Below are positions 1 to 10,248 of a stretch of 64,000 nucleotides of DNA, in pieces (the stretch's first letter is position 1; each line of letters begins with the position of its first letter). This DNA comes from Peromyscus leucopus (Eukaryota > Chordata > Mammalia > Rodentia > Cricetidae): the NCBI RefSeq assembly GCF_004664715.2, contig NC_051070.1, forward strand, positions 44,526,456 through 44,590,455, written 5' to 3'. A program made the translations under genes and the position numbers. The notes below the pieces were generated by a model. The model was not told where the DNA came from, did no database searches, and was given only the letters and a program-made list of their open reading frames with translations.

Positions 1-807
1 ATTAGAGACAGAAAAGAATAAGTTGTCATAAGCTTCACTCGGCTGCTGGAATTTATGAAGATCAAATGATGAGTTCGATACTCACTATTATCGTTACATT
101 AAAGATGGGAACCGTCTTTGCTGCTATCTGAAGCCCCTCCCCCCAATGCATTCTCTCTTCATTGCCAGGAACCTCCCTTTATCCCCTCAAAGGGCAACTA
201 CCTCCCGCAAAGGCATCTGGTTGTTGTCAATCCTAACAGCCTATATCAGCTCAAATCCCCCACCTTCCTGACAGTCACATAAAATCTGCTTGCTCTGTGC
301 CATTTTGCTTCTCATTCACCCCCCCCCACCACGAGTCTGGGCAGTCAGTTTGATCCCCCAACCGTTCTTTCTTCCTACAGAGTGGTGGATCCAGTTCAGT
401 GGTTTCATTTGCCCTTCCTTACACTCGCCACTTCACACTGTGGGTAATAATCATATCACATTTTTGGATGTGTATAAGTAAAATTATAGATAATATAAAT
501 TACACATTAAAAAGTTGTATTTTTATCAATATATCACAACTTGAAAGGAAGAGGAGAGCTCTCTTGGACCTCTTGGTATTTATAAAGAATGAGGGGTTTT
601 TACCCCTGAGGCGTCCTTTCTCCATGTCCTGGCACCCATTGTACCACAGAAATATATAGCTGCCAAGTCTGGTCGGCAAGGAGGGTGAGCTAGGAGTATC
701 ACATATTCAAGGCCAACCTAGGTGCTTAATGAGACTTTGTCCCAAAACACTACCACTACTATCTCCTCATCATCTCAGTCCTCCTGTTCCCTCCCCCATC
801 CCCCTTC

Positions 808-922
808 TTCTCGAGACCGGTCTCACTCTGTAGCCCTGGATGTCCTGGAACTCACTCTGTAGACCAGACTGGCCTCTGCCTCCTGAATGTTCAGATTAAA
901 GGTATAGGATACCACGCCTAGC
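808..922 (-). mobile_element. B1 SINE
   Basis: CTCGAGACCGGTCTCACTCTGTAGCC...CTGGAACTCACTCTGTAGACC...GATTAAAGGTATAGGATACCACGCC is an antisense B1. A weak sense B1 relic precedes it at about 690-755. Confidence 0.8.
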
Positions 923-963
923 TCCTTTAACACAATTTTTTTTTTTTAAATTATGGAAAGAAT

Positions 964-1132
964 GAGGCTGAAAGAGCTGGCTCAAAAGTTAAGAGCACTG
1001 GCTGCTCTTCCAGAGGACCCAGGTTCAAGTCCCAACACCACATGGCAGCTCACAACCAGGCACACATGTACCTATGTAGACATACATGCAGGCAAAACAT
1101 CCATACACATAATAAAATAATAAATTATAGAA
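964..1132 (+). mobile_element. B2 SINE
   Basis: GGCTGAAAGAGCTGGCTC...GCACTGGCTGCTCTTCCAGAGGACCCAGGTTC...CACATGGCAGCTCACAACC...CATGCAGGCAAAACA and an AATAAAAT-rich tail are diagnostic of B2. Confidence 0.88.
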
Positions 1133-2242
1133 AGAGAACACAATGTGAATGACCACATTAGCGTCAGTGTCACAGTTTGTCATGCTCTCAGAGTTTCTCA
1201 TCCTACCAGGAGGGACAAACTATGAAAACTGTTGGGCACAACTTCTGAGCAAGGCAACGTTAATGATTCCCACAAAATAGGTGTCCAGTAACTTTTTCCT
1301 GGTGAAGACATTATACTTTAAGATGTCGAGGAACTTTTCCGATGTCACAGAAAAGCAGAAACCCAATGAAATGATTTTGACAGCCCAAGTCAGTGACACT
1401 CTGCTGTATTCCGTGGCTTCCGGCTGGTGAGTGCAGTGCTCATTCTCCAGCAGGAAGAAAGTCCCCAACCCTACCCCAACCCCACCACTCTCTGCCGGAG
1501 TGTCCTAGGGGTGCAGGCTGCATGGGGTGAAGCAGGACGGAGCAGATGACATGCTATGCAGCTTAGTCTGGGACTCTCGTACAGCTGGATCCCACTTGTA
1601 GCAGAGGTGAGAAGGAATGCCAATTGGGTCGGGTCATGTTACTGCCCATCTGTGGACGGCCTCCCGGGTTCCCGTCCAGGTTAAACAGGCAAAGAGGTAA
1701 AGGAGAGACAGGAACATGCCAGGGAGACCTGCCAGGCCCTGTGCGTAGGAAACAGAGCCAAGGGCGAGCAGATAGGAGAGTCCTAGAAAGGAGGTGTCCT
1801 GTGCAGAGGCTGGAGAAGGGAGGAACAGGCTGCACTTCGCCAGTTTAAGACCTTTGTCCTGGAGGCAGGGGCTGTATCCTGGGGCAACCGCAGAGAAAAC
1901 ACGAGTTAGACCTGGATTCCAGGCTCCGTCTGTCCTGACAACTGCTGACATTTACAGTGTGGTGGGTGTGTCTTCCTTGTTTTTCTATTCTTGGCTCTGA
2001 AGAAACAGTTTTCTTTAAGATCTTTCTCAACCTGTGCTGATGACACTCCCTTTCCTCAGAGTCCCCTCTGGAGCTGAGGTTTTCTTTCTCACCTTCTTAC
2101 TTTCGTAAAGAACACTTGTGTCCCTACATTACTAAATGGTAGTCCCTGCAGTAACTCCACCACTCAAGGTATTCAAATGTCCCCTGCTGTCTGTCCTTCC
2201 TGTGTACCTCCCCCGCCCCTCCCTGGGACCTTCTCATCTCAA
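1133..2242 (+). other. Intergenic sequence without recognised gene
   Basis: No named repeat or gene. An 82-codon open frame on the - strand (1,220-1,468) reads protein-like but is unidentified. Confidence 0.4.
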
Positions 2243-2360
2243 TCTCTATTTTAAGGAAGGGTCTCACTGTCTACCTGTGTAACTCAGGCTGGCTTTGAAC
2301 TCGTGATCTTGCTGCCTTAGCCTGCTCTGTGCTGAGATTAGTCGTGCACCTGCTTTACTG
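2243..2360 (-). mobile_element. Degenerate B1-type SINE
   Basis: AGGGTCTCACTGTCTACCTGTGTAACTCAGGCTGGCTTTGAACTC...TGCTGAGATTAG is antisense B1-like. Confidence 0.6.
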
Positions 2361-2684
2361 GACTCCTTTCCTGATTTTTTTTGTCTTTCTAGAGTCTTTA
2401 CGGGCCAAAAACTCCACAAGCCAGCACTGTGTCTTAAGTGCTGTGACCCTGGGCACCCTGCTGCCTGGTCCCCAAACTCCCATATCCTCTCCTGTAACAG
2501 GGGATAATGATAATGTCACGTGGTTGTTGTGATGATTCCAAAGTTGTTCGTTTAAAATGGAGCTTTATGTGGAAAATGTCAATCTTTGGCTTCCTCATTA
2601 CAATTTCAAAATGTATATGACTTCATTTATCGTGAGGAGCACTGATCCTAGCTAATCTGTGCAATAAAAAGTTAACAATCTGTC

Positions 2685-3425
2685 CTAGCTAGTTTTATGT
2701 CAGCTTGACACAAGCTAAAGTTATCTGAGAGGAGAGAGCCTCTGTAGGTGGATTTTTCTGTCTTGCCAGTCAGCTCCCAATTAACCGCAGGGAGATTTCT
2801 TATTAATTATAAAAAGTTGGCTGATAGCTTAGGCTTATTACTAACTATCTCTTACAACTAAAATTAACCCATTTTTGTCAATCTACATGTTGCCAAATGG
2901 CTCGTGGCTTTTACCTGTCCTCTAGCATTTCTTGCTCCCTCTAAGTCTGCTGGTGACTCTGCCCTTCTTCTTCCCAGAGTCCTCTCTGTCTGGCTCTCCC
3001 ACTTATACATCAGCCCTAGCTAATGGCACCTTGGCAAAGACACATCTTCACAGTGTACAAATAGATTATCCTACAACAAGCCTCAATTGAAAAATCCCTC
3101 CATAAGATAAGGCTGTAGGCAAGCCTGTAGGGCATTTTCTTAATTTGTGATTGATAAGGGAGGGCCCAGCCCATTGTGGGTGGTGCCACCCCTGGGTTCT
3201 ATAAGAGAGCAGGCTGAGCAAGCCATGAGGAGCAAGCCAGTAAGCAGCACTCCTCAATGGCCTCTGCATCAGCTCATACCTCCAGGTTCCTGCCCTTTTT
3301 GAGTTTCTGTCCTGACTTCCTCTGATGATGAACGGTGATGTGTAAGTGAAATAAACCCTTTCCTTTCCAACTTGCTTTTTGGGCATGGTGTTTTGTTGCA
3401 GCAATAGAAACCCCAACCAAAGCAC
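2685..3425 (+). mobile_element. Abundant rodent repeat (class uncertain), split by LTR A
   Basis: TAGTTTTATGTCAGCTTGACACAAGC at the left and GCAATAGAAACCCCAACCAAAGCAC at the right bound a familiar rodent repeat. It includes GGGCCCAGCCCATTGTGGG and ATAAACCCTTTCC. The inner part 2,743-3,078 is LTR A. Related copies in reverse orientation are at about 29.24 and 38.43 kb. Confidence 0.75.
2743..3078 (-). mobile_element. Solo LTR A of a cricetid endogenous retrovirus, 336 bp
   Basis: The element starts TGTAGGTGG and ends CTACAACA, so it has TG...CA ends. It is flanked by the 6-bp direct repeat AGCCTC (2,737-2,742 and 3,079-3,084). A 6-bp duplication is typical of class II (ERVK-like) elements. 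Internal phrases (GGCTTATTACTAACTATCTCTTACAAC) are the reverse complement of those in LTR C, hence - orientation. It sits inside an older rodent repeat whose halves join cleanly at AGCCTC. No internal retroviral genes are present. Confidence 0.85.
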
Positions 3426-3704
3426 AATCTCTTTTCTTTAATTCTGGTACCCTTAGTCTGGAAAATATATGTAGGCATTTTTAGCACACCATTCATTCCA
3501 TCCTGATTCTCCAAATGGTGTCACTGAGGCAGGATAGAAAGGCCAGGGAGATTAAAGAGACATGAGACAGAAAAGAATTCCCTTCAGTCTTGGAATCTGG
3601 TTTATGTCCCTTGGCGACCAAGACCAAATTGCTTGCAAAAGAGAGAAAAGCCTCACAAACAAGGTTATGAGCCATGTTTACATCTGAAACGCCTGCCCTG
3701 GGTT

Positions 3705-3970
3705 AGGGAGCTAGCTCAGTCCCTAGAGTACTGGTCTTGCAAGCCAAAGGGCCAGCACTGGATACCAGAATCTGTATTAAAAGGGGAGGGTGGGTCCTGT
3801 AGGGCTGTGGAGCCTTGTTGGCCAGCCAGCCTCCCCTGTGCTGTAGGGTCCAGGCCAGTGAGAGATCCTGTCTCAGAACACAAGGAGGATGGTGCCTGAG
3901 GAATGATACCTGCATGAATTCAAACACTTGTACACATGCATCCACAAACACGTACAGACACACACCAAAC
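3705..3970 (+). mobile_element. ID/B2-type composite SINE
   Basis: The ID-like head GAGCTAGCTCAGTCCCTAGAGTACTGGTCTTGCAAGCC is followed by AGAGATCCTGTCTCAGAACACAAGGAGGATGG and a CA-rich tail. Confidence 0.6.
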
Positions 3971-4114
3971 AGGCTTTGACATTGCAACTTAAGTAGGATA
4001 GTAATTCCTTTAACCTTTTGTGACCTTGTGTTTCTCTTACCAGTCTTTAAACAAGGACACTATACCTCAAAAACCATTTTATAATCTCATCGACTAAAGA
4101 AAACTTCTTTAAGT

Positions 4115-4365
4115 CAGATGTGACTTAAGGAAGGGAAGGCAGGAAGATTACAAGTCTATGGCCAGCCTGGCCTATAAGACACCATCTCAGAAAAGAAAAA
4201 ATAAATAAATAAAAGGTTTGGTATAATGGCATTTGGTTCTGTTGGTAGACAGAGTACCTGCCTAGCATGAACAAGGGAGATCGAGGCAGAAGTTCAACAC
4301 CCGCAACTTCATGGCAAGTTTGAGACCAGCCTGAGCTACATGAAACCCTGTTTCAAAAAAAAAAG
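4115..4365 (+). mobile_element. B1 relic followed by ID/B1 (B4-like) SINE
   Basis: GGCCAGCCTGGCCTATAAGAC is followed by an ATAAATAAAT tail. Then comes GTAGACAGAGTACCTGCCTAGCATG...GAGACCAGCCTGAGCTACATG...CTGTTTCAAAAAAAAAA, and then a TG repeat. Confidence 0.6.
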
Positions 4366-4369
4366 CTCA

Positions 4370-4372
<3 letters not shown>

Positions 4373-4420
<48 letters not shown>
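4373..4420. repeat. (TG)n microsatellite
   Basis: 24 TG units directly downstream of the SINE tail. Confidence 0.95.
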
Positions 4421-4424
<4 letters not shown>

Positions 4425-4443
4425 TCCTTTCTTGAGCAGTCTG

Positions 4444-4772
4444 TGGGCACTGTGGCGGTTTGAATGAGAATGGCTTCCATATGTTTGAATACTCGGTCCC
4501 CAGTTTGGAAAGGATTAGAAGTAATCCTGTTGGAGGAAGTATGTCACTGGGGTTGAGCTTTGAGGTTTCAAAAGGTCACAGTGCCAGTTAGCCCTTTCCA
4601 CCTCCTGCTCGTAGATCAGATGTAGGCATCATGCCTGCCAGCCTGGTGCCATGGTCCAAGCCATGATTGTTATGGACTCTGACCCGTTCCTGTCATGAAC
4701 CCCAGTACACTTTCCTCTAAAAGTTGCCTGGGTCATGGTGTCACTTCATAGCAACAAAAAAGTAACTAAGAC
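4444..4772 (+). mobile_element. Abundant rodent repeat, 3' related to the 2.7-kb copy
   Basis: GTGGCGGTTTGAATGAGAATGGC...GGAGGAAGTATGTCACTGGGGTTGAGCTTTGAGGTTTCAAAAGG...GGTCATGGTGTCACTTCATAGCAAC...AACTAAGACA is a common rodent repeat. Its terminal module resembles that of the copies at 2.7, 29.2 and 38.4 kb. I cannot assign a class. Confidence 0.65.
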
Positions 4773-4974
4773 AAGCACTTTGGTTGTGTTTAACTATGCT
4801 CTCTCTCTTAAGACCTTGTTCTCAATAAACTCCATTTGGCTTCATACAAACTCATCCTAAAATTCTTTTCTGTGGTATAAGTTAAGAGTCTCAGTTTCCC
4901 CAGAGTAGAAGTCTCCGGAAGGAACTCTTCAGGTGACCCAGTTGCCAGTGTTGGGAGTTGTGTCTTCCTTCATC

Positions 4975-5075
4975 ACTGCCATTGCGATGTAGCACAGGGT
5001 GGCCTGGAACTTTCAGTCCTCCAGTTTCATCTGCCACAGGCTAGGATTTTAGGCCACTATGCCTGACTGTATTAT
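4975..5075 (-). mobile_element. Degenerate B1
   Basis: GTAGCACAGGGTGGCCTGGAACTTTC...CTAGGATTTTAGGCCACTATGCCTG is an antisense B1. Confidence 0.55.
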
Positions 5076-5682
5076 GTTCATTTTAAAATGGAACAAACGA
5101 CTTTCCCAAGGCCTTCGAAAGCAGGTATCTGGGCACAGTTCTTGTTAACAGAGAACATCTGATGTTCTTTACATGATGGATTAGTATACCTAAATGATCA
5201 AGGGCTAGACCTCCCTCTTCTTACTTTCATTTCTTCTGTGTATAGTTCATCAAAAGAAAAGTTCTCCTAGCCCTTCCCGAGAGCACCACTAACCACCGGT
5301 GGTCTTTCAACCTGGAGGCCTTTGCTGAAGTGCCCTCCCTGACCCTCAGGTCTCCAAGGCCTCCAGGGACCCCTGCACCCCTACCCTTTCCCAGTCTTTT
5401 GCACTCCCCGCTCCCTGGTGGATGTCACGCTGGATACTGAGCTGCCTGCAGCCACTTTCAGGCTCCTCCATGACTGTTCTCCTGAGTCCCAGCACCCAGC
5501 TATCGATTGATTCTTTCTATTCAGTTCTTGAGAGCACTGTGTCTAGGATTTAAAACCCTAAGTTAGAATCTGAAGTGGCTGGCTTCTACCACTGTCTAGA
5601 GGAGTTCTGTACAAAGTGTTCTCAGGGAATCATAAAAGCCTTCCCATTCTCCTGCATGTGTGGAGGGAACCTCACATTTTCC

Positions 5683-5683
5683 A

Positions 5684-5715
<32 letters not shown>

Positions 5716-5760
5716 TTCCTTCCTTTCCTTCCTTCCTTCTTTCTTCCTTCCTTTCTTTCT
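5683..5760. repeat. TTTC/TTCC polypyrimidine tract
   Basis: A pure C/T run about 78 bases long with TTTC and TTCC units. It is triplex-prone and lies beside a B3 tail. Confidence 0.93.
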
Positions 5761-5992
5761 TAATCTTATTTTTAAGTTTACTTTTATTGTATGTGTATGA
5801 GGGTCTTGCCAGCAAAATATGTCTCTGCACCACAAATGTCCAGTGTCCACAGAGGCCAGAAGAGGTTGTCAGACCCTCTGGAATTGGAGTTACAGACAAG
5901 TGTTAGTCGTTGTGTGGGTGCTCGGAAGCCAACTTGGGTCTTCTGGAAGACAGCCAGTGCTCTTAACCACTGAGCCATCTCTTCAGCCCCAA
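5761..5992 (-). mobile_element. B3/B2-family SINE
   Basis: TGTCAGACCCTCTGGAATTGGAGTTACAGAC...GCCAGTGCTCTTAACCACTGAGCCATCTCTTCAGCCCC is the antisense head of a B3/B2 element. Confidence 0.85.
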
Positions 5993-6022
5993 AATGCCAT
6001 TTCTTGAATTACAATTAAATCT

Positions 6023-6200
6023 GTTGCTGGGTGGTGGTGATGCACCCCTTTAATCCCAGCACTCAGAGGCAGAGGCAGGCCGTACTCTCTGTGAGTTGGA
6101 GGCTAGCCTAATCTACAGAGTGAGTTTTAGGATGGCCAGGCTGTTACACAGAAAAATCCTGTCTCGAAGCCCCCACCCAACAAACAAACAAACAAACAAA

Positions 6201-6235
<35 letters not shown>

Positions 6236-6236
6236 A
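6023..6236 (+). mobile_element. B1 SINE with (AAAC)n(AAAT)n tail
   Basis: TGCTGGGTGGTGGTGATGCACC...CTTTAATCCCAGCACTCAGAGGC...ATCCTGTCTCGAAG is followed by an unusually regular AAAC then AAAT tail (about 6,180-6,236). Confidence 0.85.
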
Positions 6237-6464
6237 ATTGGTCACATTTTATATTAATTTTAGGCTCGATTGTTTCTCCTTTTTCTGTAGAGAGTCCTGC
6301 TTGCTCACCCTTTGCTCTGCATAGTTACCAGTCACATCCCGAAGTTCCAAAATATCTTCTTTCATATTTTTTCTATACTGACCTCTTTGTTAACCTAATC
6401 ATAGGCAATTATTAATCATTTCCTAAGCAACTGTGCAGATAAAAAGGCATAATAATCTTATTAT

Positions 6465-6655
6465 TATTAATATCAGTGTGTGTGTGTGTGTGTGTGCCCA
6501 TGCATGTCACCATGCACATGCACATGTGGTGGCCAGGAGACAGCCCTGCACTTAGTTCTCCTCTTCCACCTTCATGTGTACTTAGGGTTCTAACTGATGT
6601 CACCAGGCTTGTGTGGCAGGTGCCTTTACCCACTGAGCCACCTCACCAGCCCTAC
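6465..6655 (-). mobile_element. B3-like SINE with TG tail
   Basis: A TG run, then GGTGGCCAGGAGACAGCC...GTGTGGCAGGTGCCTTTACCCACTGAGCCACCTCACCAGCCC. Confidence 0.65.
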
Positions 6656-6759
6656 ATTGTGCTTAAAAAAAAAAATCTGCTTTTCACTCAAGTGTATTTT
6701 TCAACATTTACCATGTCAATATTTACATTATAGGAAATATCCAAGTTAATTTTTTTGGT

Positions 6760-6936
6760 TGTTTTTTGTTTTTGTTTTGTTTTGTTTTTCGAGACAGGGT
6801 TTTTTCTGTGCAGCTTTGGTGGCTGTCCTGGAACTCACTCTGTAGACCAGGCTGGCCGCCTCGAACTCATAGAGACCTGCCTGGCTTTGCCTCCTGAGTG
6901 CTGGGATTAAAGGTGTGTGCTACCACTGCCCAGCTA
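6760..6936 (-). mobile_element. B1 SINE
   Basis: TTCGAGACAGGG...GTCCTGGAACTCACTCTGTAGACCAGGCTGGCC...TGCTGGGATTAAAGGTGTGTGCTACC. A truncated second B1 start follows at about 6,960-7,012 (CAAGACAGGGTTTCTCTGTAGC). Confidence 0.88.
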
Positions 6937-7514
6937 AACTTTTAGATTTTGTTGTTGTTGTTTTGTTTTGTTTTTTTTTTCAAGACAGGGTTTCTCTGTA
7001 GCTTTGGAGGCCGAGTTAAATTTTTAAATATTATTTTTTAGTTTTTTTTCTCTTGATATTATGTGAGATGAGGACAATAGAGCAAAATAAAAATCATTTG
7101 TAGAACTCGCACACTGAGTTGTGAGCTGTAAGTAACACAGTGCATCTGGTACAGGTGTCGTGACTTACCAGTAATCCCAGCATCTGGAAAGACAGAAAGA
7201 CCAAGAGAAAGCACATCACCCCATTCTGCTCCAAGAAGGCCATTCTCAGGAAGGCCATAGGAATGATCTTAGCCCCATGACTGAAATATATATTGCTGAG
7301 CCTCTTTTGTCTGCTCTATGGGAGCTTTATAAATTGGGACCAAGACCAGAGTCCCTGTTTCTTGCTTCGGATGTATTATTACTAAGATGCAATCTGTTGA
7401 TGAGCTTCCTGCAGGGGCAGTCCTCATGTGAAAGTCTTTATCAGATTATTTCTGTGGGAACGTGTTAGTCTCCAGTGTGCTCCACTGAGGTCTAGCTGGA
7501 GCAGTAGACACTAC

Positions 7515-7882
7515 TGTAGCTGGAGTTTTCTCCAGTACACCCCATCCCGCAGCCACTCAGACCCAAATAAACACACAGAGGCTTATATTATTTCTAAACT
7601 ATATGGCCTAATGGCTCAGGCTTCTTGCTACCTAGCTTTTAAAACCCATTTCTATAAATCTATACTTTGTCACATGGCTTGTGGCTTACAGGTACTTTAC
7701 ATATTGCTTCTTCTGGAAGTGGCTAGCAGCGTCTCCTGACTCAGCCTTCCTCTTCCTAGAATTCTCCTTGTCTGCTCATCCTGCCTATACTTCCTACCTG
7801 GCTACTGGCCAATCAGCATTTTATTTACCAACCAATCAGAGCACCACACGTATTCACAGCATGCAGAACAATATCCCCAGCA
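7515..7882 (-). mobile_element. Solo LTR B, 368 bp, with 6-bp target duplication
   Basis: The element begins TGTAGCTGGAG and ends CCCCAGCA. The 6-bp repeat CACTAC is at 7,509-7,514 and 7,883-7,888. It contains CAGACCCAAATAAACACACAGAGGC, CTGGCCAATCAGC and other phrases common to one cricetid LTR family. Orientation is opposite to LTR C. Only the LTR remains. Confidence 0.85.
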
Positions 7883-8105
7883 CACTACTGTTCTTGTAAT
7901 GTGAGGCATACATGCCTTTATTCTGGAGGGTTGCACTCGCCATGTTCTCCAGGTGCTGCATCAGAGAAAAGAAACAGCCTAAATTTATAGTCTATGCAAA
8001 GAATGGACTCTGATTGCCTAGAGCATGAATACCAAAACTTATCAATATAGAGAGCATTGTGATTCATTGTTCTAAAGACTACTGCACAATTATATACATA
8101 TATAC

Positions 8106-8131
8106 GTGTATGTATGTATGTATGTATGTAT
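8106..8131. repeat. (GTAT)n microsatellite
   Basis: Short GTAT run followed by TG. Confidence 0.85.
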
Positions 8132-8281
8132 AGTGTGTGTGCCTCGTCCACATGCTCATTTTTGAAGGGTCTATCTTCTGGTCCTTTAGTCTGGGAAGGG
8201 TTTTGTGACAGGTCCAACTAACTCATTTGGTGATGATGATGCTATATGACTTCTGAGAGAGAATTCATAGAAAGGATGAAG

Positions 8282-8288
<7 letters not shown>

Positions 8289-8335
<47 letters not shown>

Positions 8336-8356
8336 CTCTCCCTCTCTCTCTCTCAA
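8289..8356. repeat. (CT)n microsatellite
   Basis: Long CT run with small interruptions near 8,331-8,342. Confidence 0.93.
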
Positions 8357-8792
8357 CATACACTTTGGGACACCTGACCTTACGTGTAAAACAAATCCAT
8401 TCCACTGTTGTGAATTCAGCGTGCTGGGATGAGTAATTGAAACGCCTCAGAGATGCAGATACCCAGAAGCCCTAGCTGAACCAGTCTTCAGCTGCTTGAG
8501 TCTAGCAGCGTGAAGGACTACAATCACTAGTGAGCCAAGGAAATCTGGCGGCCACTGGCAAAATCAAGATCAGGCTCTCCCAGGTAGACACCTCCGTAAT
8601 ACATACTTTAAGCCCCGGCCCCCCCAAGCAAGTAAACAAAGAAAGAAACAAACAAATACCATGTCTTTCTGAAGTGAATTGCCCAGGAAAACACTGTAAA
8701 GCATGCAAGGAAACAAGCGGGCCCAAATGTGGCCCATGTATGCACAAATGGGAGAATTTAGTCTGGCAACTATAAATAAAAGAGACATTTCT

Positions 8793-8925
8793 AGCTGGTG
8801 GTGGTGGCGCATGCTGGTAGGATTTGCTGAAGGAGGCGGAGGCAGGAGGATCACGAGTTCGAGGCCAGCCTGGGCTACACTTTAATTTTAAAGTAATTAA
8901 TAAAGATTAAAAAAAAGAGACATTT
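8793..8925 (+). mobile_element. Partial B1
   Basis: GCTGGTGGTGGTGGCGCATGC...GGAGGCGGAGGCAGGAGGATCACGAGTTCGAGGCCAGCCTGGGCTACAC, then an AT-rich tail. Confidence 0.75.
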
Positions 8926-8955
8926 CTAAATAAATATGCTTAAAATGTTTAATGA

Positions 8956-9560
8956 CATGCTGGGCACGGTAGCACATGCCTTGAGTCTCAGCACTTGGGA
9001 GCAGAGGCAGGTAGATACCCTGTGAGTTTGAGGTCTAACCCTAGCCTAACCCTGTGAGTGAGGGGCAGGACAACCAAGGCTATGTAGAGAGACCCTGTGC
9101 TGGGGGTGTCTTTCTGTACGCTGTGAATATATGCTGTACCCATTGGTTAGTAAATAAATCTGCACTGGCCTAGGGCAAGGCGGGATGGAGCCAGGTGGGA
9201 AAATCTAAGAGAGATACGGAGAGGAGAAAGGAGAGTGAGGAAGTGGGGTGGGGTGGGGGGAGACGTCAAACTGCTGTCTAGGAGCAGCATGTAATGGGAT
9301 GCAGGTCAAGCCACGGAACACATGGTGATACATAGATTAATAGAAATGGGTTAATTTAAGATGAAAGAGCTAGCTATCAAGAAGCCTGAGCCATAGGCCA
9401 TCCAGTTTGTAATTAATATATAAGCCTCTGAGTGATTGTTCTATAAGTGGCTATGGAACCTCAGGGCCAGGTATGAACAGAGAAACTTCTACGGCAACCC
9501 TGTCTCAAAACATCATCGTCAACAACAACAAACAAAACAAAACAACAAAAACAAACAACA
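8956..9560 (+). mobile_element. B1 SINE split by solo LTR C
   Basis: CTGGGCACGGTAGCACATGCC...AGAGAGACCCTG up to 9,097 and ACCCTGTCTCAAAACATC from 9,497 are one B1. LTR C occupies the interval between them. Confidence 0.85.
9098..9496 (+). mobile_element. Solo LTR C, 399 bp, inserted in a B1 SINE
   Basis: The element begins TGCTGGGGGTGTCTTTCTG and ends TTCTACGGCA. It is flanked by ACCCTG (9,092-9,097 and 9,497-9,502), the last bases of a B1 body. Removing it restores the B1 ending ACCCTGTCTCAAAA. It contains TTAATAGAAATGGGTTAATTT, shared in inverted form with LTR B. It belongs to the same broad family as LTR A and LTR B. Confidence 0.88.
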
Positions 9561-9669
9561 CAAGGTTAATAAGATAAATAAGGTAAAGGAAAAACAAAGC
9601 ATGAAAATGTACCAATGACTTTTAAAAAGGATGAGATGAAAATGCTAGGAAAATAAACAAATGAAAACT

Positions 9670-9812
9670 TAATGGTCACGAAGCAGGCTAAATAGAGCAC
9701 TTCAGAGGCAGAGACGGGAGGATTGCGGCAAGTTTGAAGCCAGACTGGTCCACGTGGAGAGTGGTGGGACAGCCACCAGGGGTACACAGCAAAGCCTTGT
9801 CTTGTCAAAGAA
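9670..9812 (+). mobile_element. Degenerate B1
   Basis: GAGGCAGAGACGGGAGGATTGCGGCAAGTTTGAAGCCAGACTGGTCC...CCTTGTCTTGTCAAAG. Confidence 0.6.
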
Positions 9813-10071
9813 GTGATGCTGGAACAGCCCACTAAACTTAGTTACAAATAAAATTAGGGAATTGGGTAATGCATCTGGGAAAAATTTCCAAGACTAGCAA
9901 AGAAAAGCAAAGAAGAGAAATATGAAAGAAAAACCAAGATTTGGAGGATAATATGAAAAACTCTGAGTCATATCTAGTGTGAGTTATAGAAACATAAAAT
10001 AGAGAAAATTCCACAGAGCAGGAATGAAGAAAAGTAACACTTGAAAATAAAATATTTTCAGATTCAAAGGA

Positions 10072-10072
10072 T

Positions 10073-10107
<35 letters not shown>

Positions 10108-10246
10108 TGGTTTTTTGAGACAGGGTTTCTCTGTGTAGCTTTGCGCCTTTTCCTGGATCTCACTTGGTAGCCCAGGCTGGCCTCGAACTCACAGAGATCC
10201 GCCTGGCTCTGCCTCCCGAGTGCTGGGATTAAAGGCGTGCGCCACC
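10072..10246 (-). mobile_element. B1 SINE (cricetid subtype) with (ATTT)n tail
   Basis: An ATTT run, then GAGACAGGGTTTCTCTGTGTAGC...GCGCCTTTTCCTGGATCTCACTTGG...TTAAAGGCGTGCGCCACCAC. CpGs are retained, which suggests a young insertion. Confidence 0.9.
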
Positions 10247-10248
10247 AC

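Noticed and set aside
9030..9052. Telomere-like TAACCC units
   Set aside because: Only two scattered partial matches inside a B1 body; not a tandem array.
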